From assembly GCA_019749835.1 (NCBI GenBank), contig JAIEPJ010000270.1, forward strand, positions 1 to 34,247: a stretch of DNA of 34,247 nt. Reading direction: 5' to 3'. A program made the translations under genes and the position numbers. Under the pieces are notes generated by a model. The model made no database searches. It saw nothing but the letters and a program-made list of their open reading frames with translations, and had not been told where the DNA came from. Source of the DNA: Phreatobacter sp. Its GTDB lineage: Bacteria > Pseudomonadota > Alphaproteobacteria > Rhizobiales > Phreatobacteraceae. Shown piece after piece: positions 26,899-34,247 of this stretch (positions are counted from its first letter, which is position 1; every line of letters starts with the position of its first letter).

Positions 26899-29583
26899 TC
26901 AGCCGAGTGCCGCCAGTCTCTGCAGCGCGGCCTCGACGCTCTTGCGCCGTTCCGCCGCCTCGGCGCGCTTTTCGTGCTGTTCCGCCACCACGTCTTCGGC
27001 GGCCCGCGCCATGAAATTGGCATTGGTGAGCTTGGCATCGCAGCGCGCGATGTCGCTCTCCGCCTCCTTCAGCGCCTTGGCAAGGCGGGCGCGCTCGGCG
27101 GCGACGTCGATCAGTCCGGCCATGGGCAGAGCGAGCGTCTCGCCGCGCACGACGATCTGCACGGACCCCTGCGGGGCCTCGGCGGCAGCCGTGATCCCCG
27201 ACAACCTCGCAAGGCGGTTGAGGAGGTCGCCATAACGCTCGGACAGAGATCGCGTCTTTTCCGAGGGAGACAGCAGGACCAATGGCACCTGCGTGCCCGG
27301 CGCGATGTTCATTTCGGCCCGCACGGAGCGGATGGCGGTGATCGCATCGACCAGCCAGCCGATTTCCGCCTCCGCCGCTTCGTCGGCGAGCCCGTCGAGT
27401 TGCGGCCAGGGGCTGAGCGCCAGGACGCCCGCGCGCGCGGGACCCGTCTCGCCCGTCACCGCCCACAATTCCTCGGTGATGAAGGGCATGAACGGGTGCA
27501 GCAGCTTCAGGATCTGGTCGAGGGTCCAGGCTGTGGCTGCCCGCACCTCGGCCTTCGCGGCTTCGTCGCTGCCGGTGAAGATCGGCTTGGCGAATTCAAG
27601 GAACCAGTCGCAGAAGATGTTCCAGACGAAGCGGTAGGTGGCGCCGGCGGCCTCGTTGTAGCGATAGGCCTGGATCGCCGCCTCGGTCTCGGCCACCGCT
27701 TTCGCCGTCTCGCCGACGATCCACTTGGCGAGTGTCGTCTTCACCGCCGCAGGGTCGAAGTCTGCCACACGCTGGCATTCGTTCATCTCGGCGAAGCGGG
27801 CTGCGTTCCACAGCTTGGTCGCGAAATTGCGATAACCCTCGACGCGCGAGCGCGCGAATTTGACGTCGGACCCCTGGCTCGCCTGGGCCACCAGCGCGAA
27901 ACGCAGCGCATCGGCGCCGAACTCGTCGATGAGGCCGAGCGGATCGACCACATTGCCGAGCGTCTTCGACATCTTGCGACCTTTGTCGTCGCGCACCAGA
28001 CCGTGGATGACCACGTCCGAAAAGGGCTTGTCCCCCATGAAATGGAGACCCAGCATCATCATCCGGGCCACCCAGAAGAAGATGATGTCGAAGCCCGTGA
28101 CCAGGGTCGAGGTCGGGTAGAAGCGCTTCAGCTCCGGAGTCTCGTCCGGCCAGCCCAGTGTCGAGAAGGGCCACAGTCCCGACGAGAACCAGGTGTCGAG
28201 CACATCGGGGTCGCGGGTCAGCGCCACCCCTGCCCGGCCGAAATGCGCGTCCGCCTGAGCCTGGGCCTCGGCTTCGGTGGAGGCCACGAAGACCGCGCCG
28301 TCCTCGGCATACCAGGCGGGAATCTGGTGGCCCCACCAGAGCTGCCGCGAGATGCACCAGGGCTGGATGTTCTCGAGCCAGCGGAAATAATCGCCGGCGA
28401 AACGCTCCGGCACGAACCGCGTCTCGCCCCGGCGCACCGCCTCCAGAGCCGGCTTGGCCAACGTTGCGGCGTCGACATACCACTGTTCGGTCAGCCAAGG
28501 CTCGACCACGGCGCCGCCGCGCTGGGCATGCGGCACCATGTGGGTATGCGGCTCGATCTTCTCGACCAGCCCGAGCGCCTCCAGGTCCGCCACCACCTTC
28601 TTGCGCGCTTCGAAACGCGGGAGTCCGCGATAGGCCTCCGGTGCGTTCTCGTTCACCACCGCCGAGGCGTCGAAAATGTTGATGAGCGGCAGGTCGTGCC
28701 GCTTGCCGACCTCGAAGTCGTTGAAATCGTGGGCCGGCGTGATCTTCACCGCGCCCGATCCCTTCTCGGGATCGGAATAGGTGTCGCCGACGATCGGAAT
28801 CTCGCGCCCAACCAGCGGCAGCACCACCGTCTTGCCGATGAGATGCCGATAGCGCTCGTCATCGGGATGAACGGCGACGGCCGTGTCGCCGAGCATGGTC
28901 TCGGGCCGCGTCGTCGCCACCGTGATGAACTGGGTCGGGTCGTCCTTCAGCGGATACTGGAAATGCCAGAGTTGGCCCTTCACCTCGAGCGAATCGACTT
29001 CGAGGTCGGAGATGGCCGAACGGAATTCCGGGTCCCAGTTCACCAGACGATTGTCGCGATAGATCAGGCCCGCCTTGTGCAGGTCGACGAAGACCTTGGT
29101 AACGGCACGGACCATCTGGTCGGAGGCCTCGCCATGCGCGCCCATGGTGAAACGCTCGCGCGACCAGTCGCAGGAGGCGCCGAGACGCTTGAGCTGGTTG
29201 AAGATGGTCCCGCCGCTCTCGGCCTTCCATTCCCAGACTTTCTCGATGAACTTCTCGCGGCCGAGATCGCGCATGTGGATCTGCTTCTCGGCGAGTTGCC
29301 GCGACACGACGAGCTGGGTCGCGATGCCGGCATGGTCCGTCCCCGGCTGCCACAGCACGTCCTTGCCGCGCATGCGCTCATAGCGGCACAGCACGTCCTG
29401 CAGCGTGTTGTTGAGGGCGTGGCCCATATGCAGCGAGCCCGTGACGTTCGGCGGCGGGATCATGATCGCATAGGTTTCGGCGCCCGCCCGGTCTGGCCTT
29501 CCTGCCCTGAAGGCCTCGGCCTTGTCCCATGCGGCCGCGATACGGGCCTCGATATCCTTGGGCGAATAGGTCTTCTCGAGCAT
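26899..29583 (-). CDS. valS: Valyl-tRNA synthetase
   Basis: ValS (894 aa) charges tRNA-Val and edits mischarged threonine. The class I signature PPPNVTGSLHMGHALNNT (HMGH at 52-55), the WQPGTDHAGIATQ segment, the CP1 editing domain with TTRPETMLGDTAVAVHP, the KMSKTLGNVVDP loop, and a C-terminal coiled coil (about 825-894) are all seen. The ATG at 29583 (MLEKTYSPKDIE) is the family's usual start, although its ribosome site is weak; the frame extends 25 codons upstream into the region before the divergent MFS gene. A good terminator follows. Confidence 0.97.
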   Translation of the reverse strand: MLEKTYSPKDIEARIAAAWDKAEAFRAGRPDRAGAETYAIMIPPPNVTGSLHMGHALNNTLQDVLCRYERMRGKDVLWQPGTDHAGIATQLVVSRQLAEKQIHMRDLGREKFIEKVWEWKAESGGTIFNQLKRLGASCDWSRERFTMGAHGEASDQMVRAVTKVFVDLHKAGLIYRDNRLVNWDPEFRSAISDLEVDSLEVKGQLWHFQYPLKDDPTQFITVATTRPETMLGDTAVAVHPDDERYRHLIGKTVVLPLVGREIPIVGDTYSDPEKGSGAVKITPAHDFNDFEVGKRHDLPLINIFDASAVVNENAPEAYRGLPRFEARKKVVADLEALGLVEKIEPHTHMVPHAQRGGAVVEPWLTEQWYVDAATLAKPALEAVRRGETRFVPERFAGDYFRWLENIQPWCISRQLWWGHQIPAWYAEDGAVFVASTEAEAQAQADAHFGRAGVALTRDPDVLDTWFSSGLWPFSTLGWPDETPELKRFYPTSTLVTGFDIIFFWVARMMMLGLHFMGDKPFSDVVIHGLVRDDKGRKMSKTLGNVVDPLGLIDEFGADALRFALVAQASQGSDVKFARSRVEGYRNFATKLWNAARFAEMNECQRVADFDPAAVKTTLAKWIVGETAKAVAETEAAIQAYRYNEAAGATYRFVWNIFCDWFLEFAKPIFTGSDEAAKAEVRAATAWTLDQILKLLHPFMPFITEELWAVTGETGPARAGVLALSPWPQLDGLADEAAEAEIGWLVDAITAIRSVRAEMNIAPGTQVPLVLLSPSEKTRSLSERYGDLLNRLARLSGITAAAEAPQGSVQIVVRGETLALPMAGLIDVAAERARLAKALKEAESDIARCDAKLTNANFMARAAEDVVAEQHEKRAEAAERRKSVEAALQRLAALG

Positions 29584-29707
29584 GACGGTCCGGCGGCGTT
29601 CCAGCGTTGGGTGCGCACCAAAGCCGCGCCCGGACCGAGAAGTCAACATTTCTGCCATGCGAAGCCGTCACTTGCCGCATTGCGGAAACAGGGCACATAG
29701 GCTGTCG

Positions 29708-30922
29708 ATGACACAGCCTGCCGCCGATGTGCCGCCTTCCGACGCCGTGCCATGGCGGGCCCTGTTCCTCCTGGGGTCGGCCTCCTTCGCCTCCTCGGCG
29801 GGTTTGCGCTTCTGCGATCCGCTGCTGCCCAAGCTGGCCGACGCCTTCCAGACCACACCTGGCGCAGCAGCGATCGTCGTCACCGCCTACGGCCTCGCCT
29901 ACGGCGGCTTCCAACTGGTCACCGGCCCGCTCGGCGACCGCTATGGCAAGGTTCGCATGATCGCCCTCGGAGCCACGCTCTGCGGCCTTTTCACCCTCGC
30001 CTGCGCCTTTGCGACCTCACTGGAGCAGATCGCCCTGTTTCGCTTCCTGGCGGGGCTGACGGGCGCTGCCATCATTCCCAACTGCCTGGCCTTCATCGGC
30101 GACACGATCCCGCTCGCCCAGAGGCAGGCGGTGCTAGCCCGCTACATGATCTTCATGAGTTCGGGCGCCATCAGCGGCCAGGCCGTGGGCGGCCTGCTCG
30201 CCGATGCCTTCGGCTGGCCGGCGGCCTTCGTCATGGTGGGCGGCTTCATGATTGCCGCCGGTTTGACGCTCACCATCCAGCTGCGCAGCAATCCCGTCCT
30301 GTCGCGTCGCACCGCGGTCCCCACCGGCGGCCTCGTCGGCTCCTTCCGCCAGATCCTCGCCAGCGGTCGCAGTCCGCTCGGCCGCCTAGTGCTCGTAACG
30401 GTGACGGCGGAAGCGGTGCTCTATATCGGCGCCTTCACCTTTGTCGGCGCCCACCTCCACGACAAGTTCGAGGTAAGCTTCACGGTCATCGGCATCATGA
30501 CGGCGCTCGCGGCCGTCGGCGCCGTCGCCTATTCGTCCTTTGCGCCGATGCTGCTGGCGCGGTTCTCCCAGGCGAGCCTCCTCGTCCTGGCGGGCGCTGC
30601 CTTCAGCCTCAGCTTCGTGGTCATCGCGCTCTCGCCTTGGCTCTGGCTCGTGGGGGTGGCGATCGTGCTCTGCGGCGCAGCCTTCGCGCTGTTCCACAAC
30701 GCGCTGCAGATCATGGCCACGCAGATCAACCCGGACGCGCGCGGCGCCTCCATCGCGACCTTCGCCTTCTGCTTCTTCGCCGGTCAGACGCTCGGGGTCC
30801 TATGCACCAGCGTCATGTTCGACCGCTTCGGCCCCGAGCCGATCTTCCTGATCGCAGCAGCGCTGACGCCGGTCATGGCACTGGTGTTCCGCGCCCGGCT
30901 GAAGTCCCTGCAGAAAGCCTGA
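29708..30922 (+). CDS. Major facilitator superfamily transporter
   Basis: A 404-residue MFS protein with about 12 hydrophobic segments. The loop 2-3 motif GPLGDRYGKVRMI (about residues 73-85) and the motif in helix 5 (GGLLADAFGWPAAF) are typical of drug-H+ antiporter or arabinose-efflux-like members. The substrate is not identifiable. The ATG at 29708 is chosen because the protein then begins with a short polar stretch before helix 1; the longer frame from 29582 overlaps the valS start. The 124-base divergent gap with valS contains the small palindrome CCGCATTGCGG (29675-29685). Confidence 0.9.
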   Translation: MTQPAADVPPSDAVPWRALFLLGSASFASSAGLRFCDPLLPKLADAFQTTPGAAAIVVTAYGLAYGGFQLVTGPLGDRYGKVRMIALGATLCGLFTLACAFATSLEQIALFRFLAGLTGAAIIPNCLAFIGDTIPLAQRQAVLARYMIFMSSGAISGQAVGGLLADAFGWPAAFVMVGGFMIAAGLTLTIQLRSNPVLSRRTAVPTGGLVGSFRQILASGRSPLGRLVLVTVTAEAVLYIGAFTFVGAHLHDKFEVSFTVIGIMTALAAVGAVAYSSFAPMLLARFSQASLLVLAGAAFSLSFVVIALSPWLWLVGVAIVLCGAAFALFHNALQIMATQINPDARGASIATFAFCFFAGQTLGVLCTSVMFDRFGPEPIFLIAAALTPVMALVFRARLKSLQKA

Positions 30923-30928
30923 GCCGGT

Positions 30929-31567
30929 TCAGCGACCGGGGCCGCGCGAGACGCGCTCGATCTCGGCCCGCACCAGCCGTTCGACCAACTGCGGCAGGTT
31001 GTCGTCGAGCCAGGTCTTCAGCATCGGTCGCAGCATGTCCCGCAGGAGATCCTCGATCGTGCGGTTGCCACCGACCATCATGGAGCTCGCCAGGGAGCCG
31101 AAAGCGGCCCCGACGGCGGCATTCGCCTCGGCAGAGAGCAGCGCAGACGCTGCCATGGGCGGCGGGGGCGCGGCATAGCGCTCCGGAGCCGGCGGCGCAT
31201 CGATGAAGTCGAGATCGGCCCGCTGGGAGATCGGCTTGATCATGCCCATGCGTTCAGGAACGGCGTCGGCCTTGCTCAGTTCGAAAATGTCGGGTTCCGG
31301 TGGCGCCGCCTTGGGCGGAGCCGGAGGTGGCGGCGGCGGCGGGGGTTCCGGCTCCTCGTCCATCGCGTCGAAGCCGGCGAGCAGCGCGTCGATATCGTCC
31401 TGCGACTTCGGCGCTTCCTCGGCAGCTGGTTCGGGCGCCGGCGGCGGGGGTGGCGGCGCGGCCTTGGCAGCCGGCGCCTTGGCCGGTTCGTCGTCAGCGA
31501 TGATCCTGCGGATCGACGCCAGGATTTCCTCCATCGACGGTTCGTTCGCCTTGGCCGCCTGTGACAT
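30929..31567 (-). CDS. popZ: Polar organizing protein PopZ (DUF2497)
   Basis: PopZ (212 aa) self-assembles into a cell-pole matrix that anchors the chromosome origin and recruits polar proteins in alphaproteobacteria. The N-terminal recruitment helix EPSMEEILASIRRIIADDE (9-27), the disordered proline-rich middle (two runs of six or more prolines, mixed with acidic residues), and the C-terminal oligomerisation helices ending in EDLLRDMLRPMLKTWLDDN and VERLVRAEIERVSRG are clear. The ATG at 31567 has GAGG upstream; the frame reaches 31591 without reason to extend. It ends six bases from the convergent MFS gene. Confidence 0.92.
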   Translation of the reverse strand: MSQAAKANEPSMEEILASIRRIIADDEPAKAPAAKAAPPPPPPAPEPAAEEAPKSQDDIDALLAGFDAMDEEPEPPPPPPPPAPPKAAPPEPDIFELSKADAVPERMGMIKPISQRADLDFIDAPPAPERYAAPPPPMAASALLSAEANAAVGAAFGSLASSMMVGGNRTIEDLLRDMLRPMLKTWLDDNLPQLVERLVRAEIERVSRGPGR

Positions 31568-31605
31568 CCCCGCCCACCTCAACAGTCGCACGCATCAGAA
31601 GCGAA

Positions 31606-31629
31606 GGGCAAAAATTTGGCCCAAAGGCC
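31606..31629 (-). terminator. Possible weak terminator of tolC
   Basis: On the minus strand, 114 bases after the tolC stop, GGCC-TTTG-GGCC forms a four-pair hairpin followed by AAATTTTT. The stem is short and three A residues separate it from the T-run, so this is tentative. Confidence 0.25.
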
Positions 31630-31645
31630 GAATCGCTCCCGAATC
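31630..31645. promoter_or_regulatory. Pair of GAnTC sites upstream of popZ
   Basis: Two GAATC sequences (31630-31634 and 31641-31645) lie 63-78 bases before the popZ start. GAnTC is the CcrM methylation site in alphaproteobacteria, and GcrA-dependent cell-cycle promoters often contain it. The motif is short and can occur by chance. Confidence 0.3.
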
Positions 31646-31742
31646 AACACCGCCGACTATGCACCGCCACGGCATCTATCGCCAACGCGCGGCGATCCGA
31701 TCCACAGCCAAAGTCGGTCGCAGGGCGCGGCCGGAGGCTGGA

Positions 31743-33149
31743 TCAGCGACCATCCGGCGTACGAACGCCAATCCACTGGTCGCGGACCTGATTGTAGTGG
31801 GTTGTGGGATCGAAGATCTCGGTGCGCAGCGCCAGCCGGCTGCCGTTGAGCCGGCCCATTGCGGCAAGGACCGAATAGGACAGAACGACGCGGTCACGCT
31901 GGGCACGCACCAGTGCGACGCGGGCTTCCGTCAGGGTCTGGGTGGCGTTCAGAACGTCGATGATGGTCCGCTGGCCGACCTTGTATTCCTCGCGGATGCC
32001 GTTGACGGCGATGTCCTGCGACCGCACCTGCACCTCGGCCGCCTGGATCTGCGCGCGCGACGCTTCGAGCGCAGCCCATGACTGGGTGACGGCCTGCCGG
32101 ACGCTGGCCGCCGCCGTTTCGATCTGGATGCGGCGCTGACCATAGGCTTCCTTGGCCGCCCGGATGGTCGCGTAGTCGCGGCCACCATTGGCAAAGATCG
32201 GAATCGTCAGCGTCATGCCGACGGCCGCAGACAGAGACTGGCCGCTCGAGGCGGACTGTTCCGCGGCGCGGGTGAGGCTCGCCGACAGCCCCAGCGTCGG
32301 GTAGAGCGCCGATTCGGCGATCCGGACCTGCAGCAGCTGCGAATCCGCACCGTGACGGGCGCCCCGAATGGCCGGGTGCTCGCTCTGCCCGGCGATGACC
32401 GCAGCATCGAGATTGCGTGGCAACAGCCGCTCGATCGTACGGGCCGGCGTGAGCCGGGCCGGCTGGACACCGACCTGCTGCATGTAGACGGAACGCGCAT
32501 TGGCAAGATCGGCTTCGGCGCCAGTGGCAACCGCGATGGCCGCCTGCAGCGCGGATTCGGCGAGTGCGACGTCGGTGCGGGTGACCTCGCCAACATTGAA
32601 CCGATCGCGGGTCGCACGCAGCTGCTCGCGCAAGACCTCGACATTGCGGCGCCGGAGGTCGAGGACCGCCTGCTCGCGCAGGACGTTCATATGGGCCGTG
32701 GCAGAGGCGAGAAGGACGGTCTGTTCGGTATTGCGCAGGGTTTCGCGCGCCGCCAGGACGTTCTGGTCCGCCTGCCGAACCGAATTGGTCGTGCGGTTCC
32801 CGTCAAACAGCGGCTGGGTGACGGACAGAGTCGCCGCACGGGGCAGCGAACGGACGGTGCGCGCCGATCCCGGACCCGTCCCGAGATAGGCCGAGGAACC
32901 GACGCTCGATTCCGTGTACTGCCCGGCGGCGGTGATCGTCGCATTGACCGAGGGACGATAACCCGAGAGGGCCGCAGGAACCCCTTCATTAGCCACCCGG
33001 ACACCGGCGCGTGCAGCATTCAGGTCGGGATTGTTGCGATAAGCCTGGACGAGTGTTTGCTCGATGGATTGGGCCCGGGCGGGCAAAGCGGAAAAGACAA
33101 TGGAAGCGAACGCAACGGACACAACCGTCGCGGAGCGCGCGCGAGACAT
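31743..33149 (-). CDS. tolC: TolC family outer membrane efflux protein
   Basis: A 468-residue TolC-type outer membrane channel, the exit duct for tripartite efflux pumps and type I secretion. It has a signal peptide (MSRARSATVVSVAFA to ARA, about 26 residues) and two OEP repeats with long alpha-helical hairpins; NNPDLNAARA, GYRPSV, VTQPLFDG, NVGEVTRTDVALAES, and YKVGQRTIIDVLNAT are the usual repeat signatures. The ATG at 33149 has GGAG five bases upstream; GTG 33173 and ATG 33164 are alternatives. It follows the pcm-like gene and precedes popZ and valS, a standard alphaproteobacterial order. Confidence 0.93.
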   Translation of the reverse strand: MSRARSATVVSVAFASIVFSALPARAQSIEQTLVQAYRNNPDLNAARAGVRVANEGVPAALSGYRPSVNATITAAGQYTESSVGSSAYLGTGPGSARTVRSLPRAATLSVTQPLFDGNRTTNSVRQADQNVLAARETLRNTEQTVLLASATAHMNVLREQAVLDLRRRNVEVLREQLRATRDRFNVGEVTRTDVALAESALQAAIAVATGAEADLANARSVYMQQVGVQPARLTPARTIERLLPRNLDAAVIAGQSEHPAIRGARHGADSQLLQVRIAESALYPTLGLSASLTRAAEQSASSGQSLSAAVGMTLTIPIFANGGRDYATIRAAKEAYGQRRIQIETAAASVRQAVTQSWAALEASRAQIQAAEVQVRSQDIAVNGIREEYKVGQRTIIDVLNATQTLTEARVALVRAQRDRVVLSYSVLAAMGRLNGSRLALRTEIFDPTTHYNQVRDQWIGVRTPDGR

Positions 33150-33300
33150 CGTGGCTCCGGGCATGGACAACACCTGCTATTTGGCGCCACCCCGGAGCGA
33201 TCCGCCACGACCCCAAGGCACTGACGACAATGAATAATGAAAACCGCGTCCTTAGGAAACCCCTGCGGTACGTGTGGTCGATGCTTCGCTGTCCGGGTGG

Positions 33301-33321
33301 GACAAGTCGGCAACACTTGTC
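33301..33321. promoter_or_regulatory. Perfect inverted repeat between pcm-like gene and tolC
   Basis: GACAAGT and ACTTGTC form a perfect seven-base inverted repeat with a seven-base centre, six bases after the stop of the pcm-like gene and about 150 bases before the tolC start. No T-run follows on the minus strand, so an operator or a transcript-end hairpin is equally possible. Confidence 0.45.
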
Positions 33322-33327
33322 GCTACG

Positions 33328-33993
33328 TCAGAAGACGAAGCCGCGCGGCGCCGCAAAGCCCGGCAACAGGGGAATCGCGGCGTCGAAAGCCGGTCTGATG
33401 CTGAACTCCTGTCCGATCCTGACATGAATCATGCATTTGGCGGCCCGTCCGGTGCCGACTACCGCCACGAGGCGACCGCCCTCGGCCAGTTGCGCGAGAA
33501 GGCTTTGCGGCACCACCTCGGCGGCACCTTGGAGCAGAATCACGTCAAATGGGCCGCGATCCGCCGCCCCCGCACCGAGCGCTGCCTCAACGACTGCGAT
33601 GTGCGATTCGCCGCCGAGCGCCTGGCGCGCCTGCGCCGCGAGGTCGCCATCCTCCTCCAGGGCAACGACCGAACCGCCGATGCGCCCGAGGACAGCGCTG
33701 GAATAGCCAGTGGCTGCGCCGACATCGAGGACCTTGTCGGCTGGGCCGATCCCAGCCGCCTGGATCATCCGCGCCAGAACCATCGGCTCCATGAGATAGC
33801 GCGCCGTTCGACTGCCAGTCTCGCCCTTCACCGCGAGGTCGTCGTCCAGATAGGCGAGCGCGCGCAGCGCATCGGGGACGAAATTCTCCCGCGGCACCGC
33901 CATCAATGCTTCGACGATGCGGCTGTCTGTCACATCGTTGACCCGGATCTGGGTGTCGACCATGGTGCGGCGCGCCCGGGCAAAATCCATCAT
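33328..33993 (-). CDS. Protein-L-isoaspartate O-methyltransferase-like protein
   Basis: A 221-residue SAM-dependent methyltransferase of the PIMT (Pcm) family. It has MVDTQIRVNDVTD and VPRENFVP near the N-terminus and the SAM-binding loop VLDVGAATGYSSA (88-100), with FDVILLQGAAEVVP later. The canonical substrate loop GQTIS is replaced by GETGSRTARYLMEP, a feature of the alphaproteobacterial subgroup encoded next to tolC, so classical isoaspartate repair is doubtful. The ATG at 33993 has GAGGGA eight bases upstream; a second ATG follows immediately. Confidence 0.9.
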   Translation of the reverse strand: MMDFARARRTMVDTQIRVNDVTDSRIVEALMAVPRENFVPDALRALAYLDDDLAVKGETGSRTARYLMEPMVLARMIQAAGIGPADKVLDVGAATGYSSAVLGRIGGSVVALEEDGDLAAQARQALGGESHIAVVEAALGAGAADRGPFDVILLQGAAEVVPQSLLAQLAEGGRLVAVVGTGRAAKCMIHVRIGQEFSIRPAFDAAIPLLPGFAAPRGFVF

Positions 33994-34107
33994 GGGCTCA
34001 ATCCCTCGATCGCCGCACCGTCACGATGCCGGCAGGCCGTCTCGTTGGGTCGTGTTTACCGGTGGTACAGCCAAGAACGCAAGGCGCCTGACATCAGCCC
34101 AGGGTTG

Positions 34108-34136
34108 TTGCGAGCCCCCCGCCCCCATGCTAGAGC
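34108..34136 (+). promoter_or_regulatory. Candidate promoter of tRNA-Cys
   Basis: TTGCGA (34108-34113) and TAGAGC (34131-34136) are 17 bases apart, about 40 bases before the tRNA. Four of six and three of six bases match the sigma-70 consensus, so support is weak. The rest of the 182-base gap to the pcm-like gene shows nothing else. Confidence 0.3.
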
Positions 34137-34175
34137 GAACGCACTCCGCACCGGCTCGTCCGGTGATGACGGGAT

Positions 34176-34247
34176 GGCCTCGTGGCGGAGTGGTTACGCA
34201 GAGGACTGCAAATCCTTGCACCCCGGTTCGATTCCGGGCGAGGCCTC
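34176..34247 (+). tRNA. tRNA-Cys(GCA)
   Basis: A complete cloverleaf can be drawn: acceptor GGCCTCG pairs with CGAGGCC (34239-34245), the anticodon loop CTGCAAA holds GCA (34208-34210), and the T-arm contains GGTTCGATTCC. The discriminator base is T, as in bacterial tRNA-Cys. The window ends after the first C of a probable encoded CCA. Confidence 0.95.

Noticed and set aside
29675-29685. Palindrome CCGCATTGCGG upstream of the MFS gene
   Set aside because: Only five bases per arm; expected often by chance in GC-rich DNA. Mentioned only in the MFS entry.
26890-29700. 936-codon plus-strand open frame opposite valS
   Set aside because: Antisense to an unmistakable valS; its length comes from codon bias on the other strand.
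34176-34247. tRNA-Cys as an integration site for a mobile element
   Set aside because: No integrase gene or repeated tRNA end is visible, and the window stops at the tRNA.

Overview
The window looks like a chromosomal segment of a high-GC alphaproteobacterium, most likely Hyphomicrobiales (Rhizobiales). The main reasons are gene order and family content: an erpA/iscA-type gene divergent from dgt-argS-SPOR-nagZ-scpA-scpB-tatABC, a pcm-like gene followed by tolC, popZ (DUF2497) and valS, an ExoR-type Sel1 protein, and a rhizobial-style urease operon. No genus can be fixed from the sequence alone. I see no rRNA, CRISPR array, insertion sequence, phage gene or recognisable transcription factor gene; most of the segment is housekeeping DNA.

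Layout, left to right. (1) 1-1726, minus strand: a sugar-acid dehydratase (UxaA/GarD family) followed by the first 21 codons of a Tat-exported protein cut by the window edge; a LacI-type palindrome lies upstream. (2) 1826-8069, minus strand: a complete urease operon, ureD-ureA-hupE/ureJ-DUF1272-ureB-ureC-ureE-ureF-ureG. UreABC form the enzyme, UreDEFG load nickel, the HupE/UreJ protein probably imports nickel, and a small cysteine-rich DUF1272 protein of unknown role is translationally coupled to ureB. (3) 8367-8555, plus strand: a possible small hypothetical gene. (4) 8565-10138, minus strand: psd-pssA, the two steps of phosphatidylethanolamine synthesis. (5) 10213-20683, minus strand: dgt-argS-SPOR-nagZ-scpA-scpB-(ABC ATPase)-tatA-tatB-tatC. 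The ABC ATPase sits between scpB and tatA and overlaps scpB by 4 bases; it has no permease or binding-protein gene beside it.

(6) 20859-22690: erpA/iscA-type gene (+), an FMN-binding PNPOx-like protein (-) and exonuclease III (+). (7) 22657-26600, minus strand: ilvD, an ExoR-like periplasmic Sel1 protein and a cytochrome P450, packed as one probable transcription unit (14-base overlap, then a 13-base gap). (8) 26899-33993: valS (-) with a good intrinsic terminator, an MFS transporter (+), popZ (-), tolC (-) and a PIMT-like methyltransferase (-). (9) 34176-34247: tRNA-Cys(GCA), running into the window edge.

No obviously new multi-gene system is present. The points most worth a second look are the DUF1272 protein inside the urease operon, the orphan ABC ATPase coupled to scpB, the ilvD-exoR-P450 unit, the LacI-like operator with no regulator gene in view, and several unassigned inverted repeats. 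No gap between genes exceeds 300 bases; the longest (26601-26898) holds the valS terminator and a dyad upstream of ilvD.
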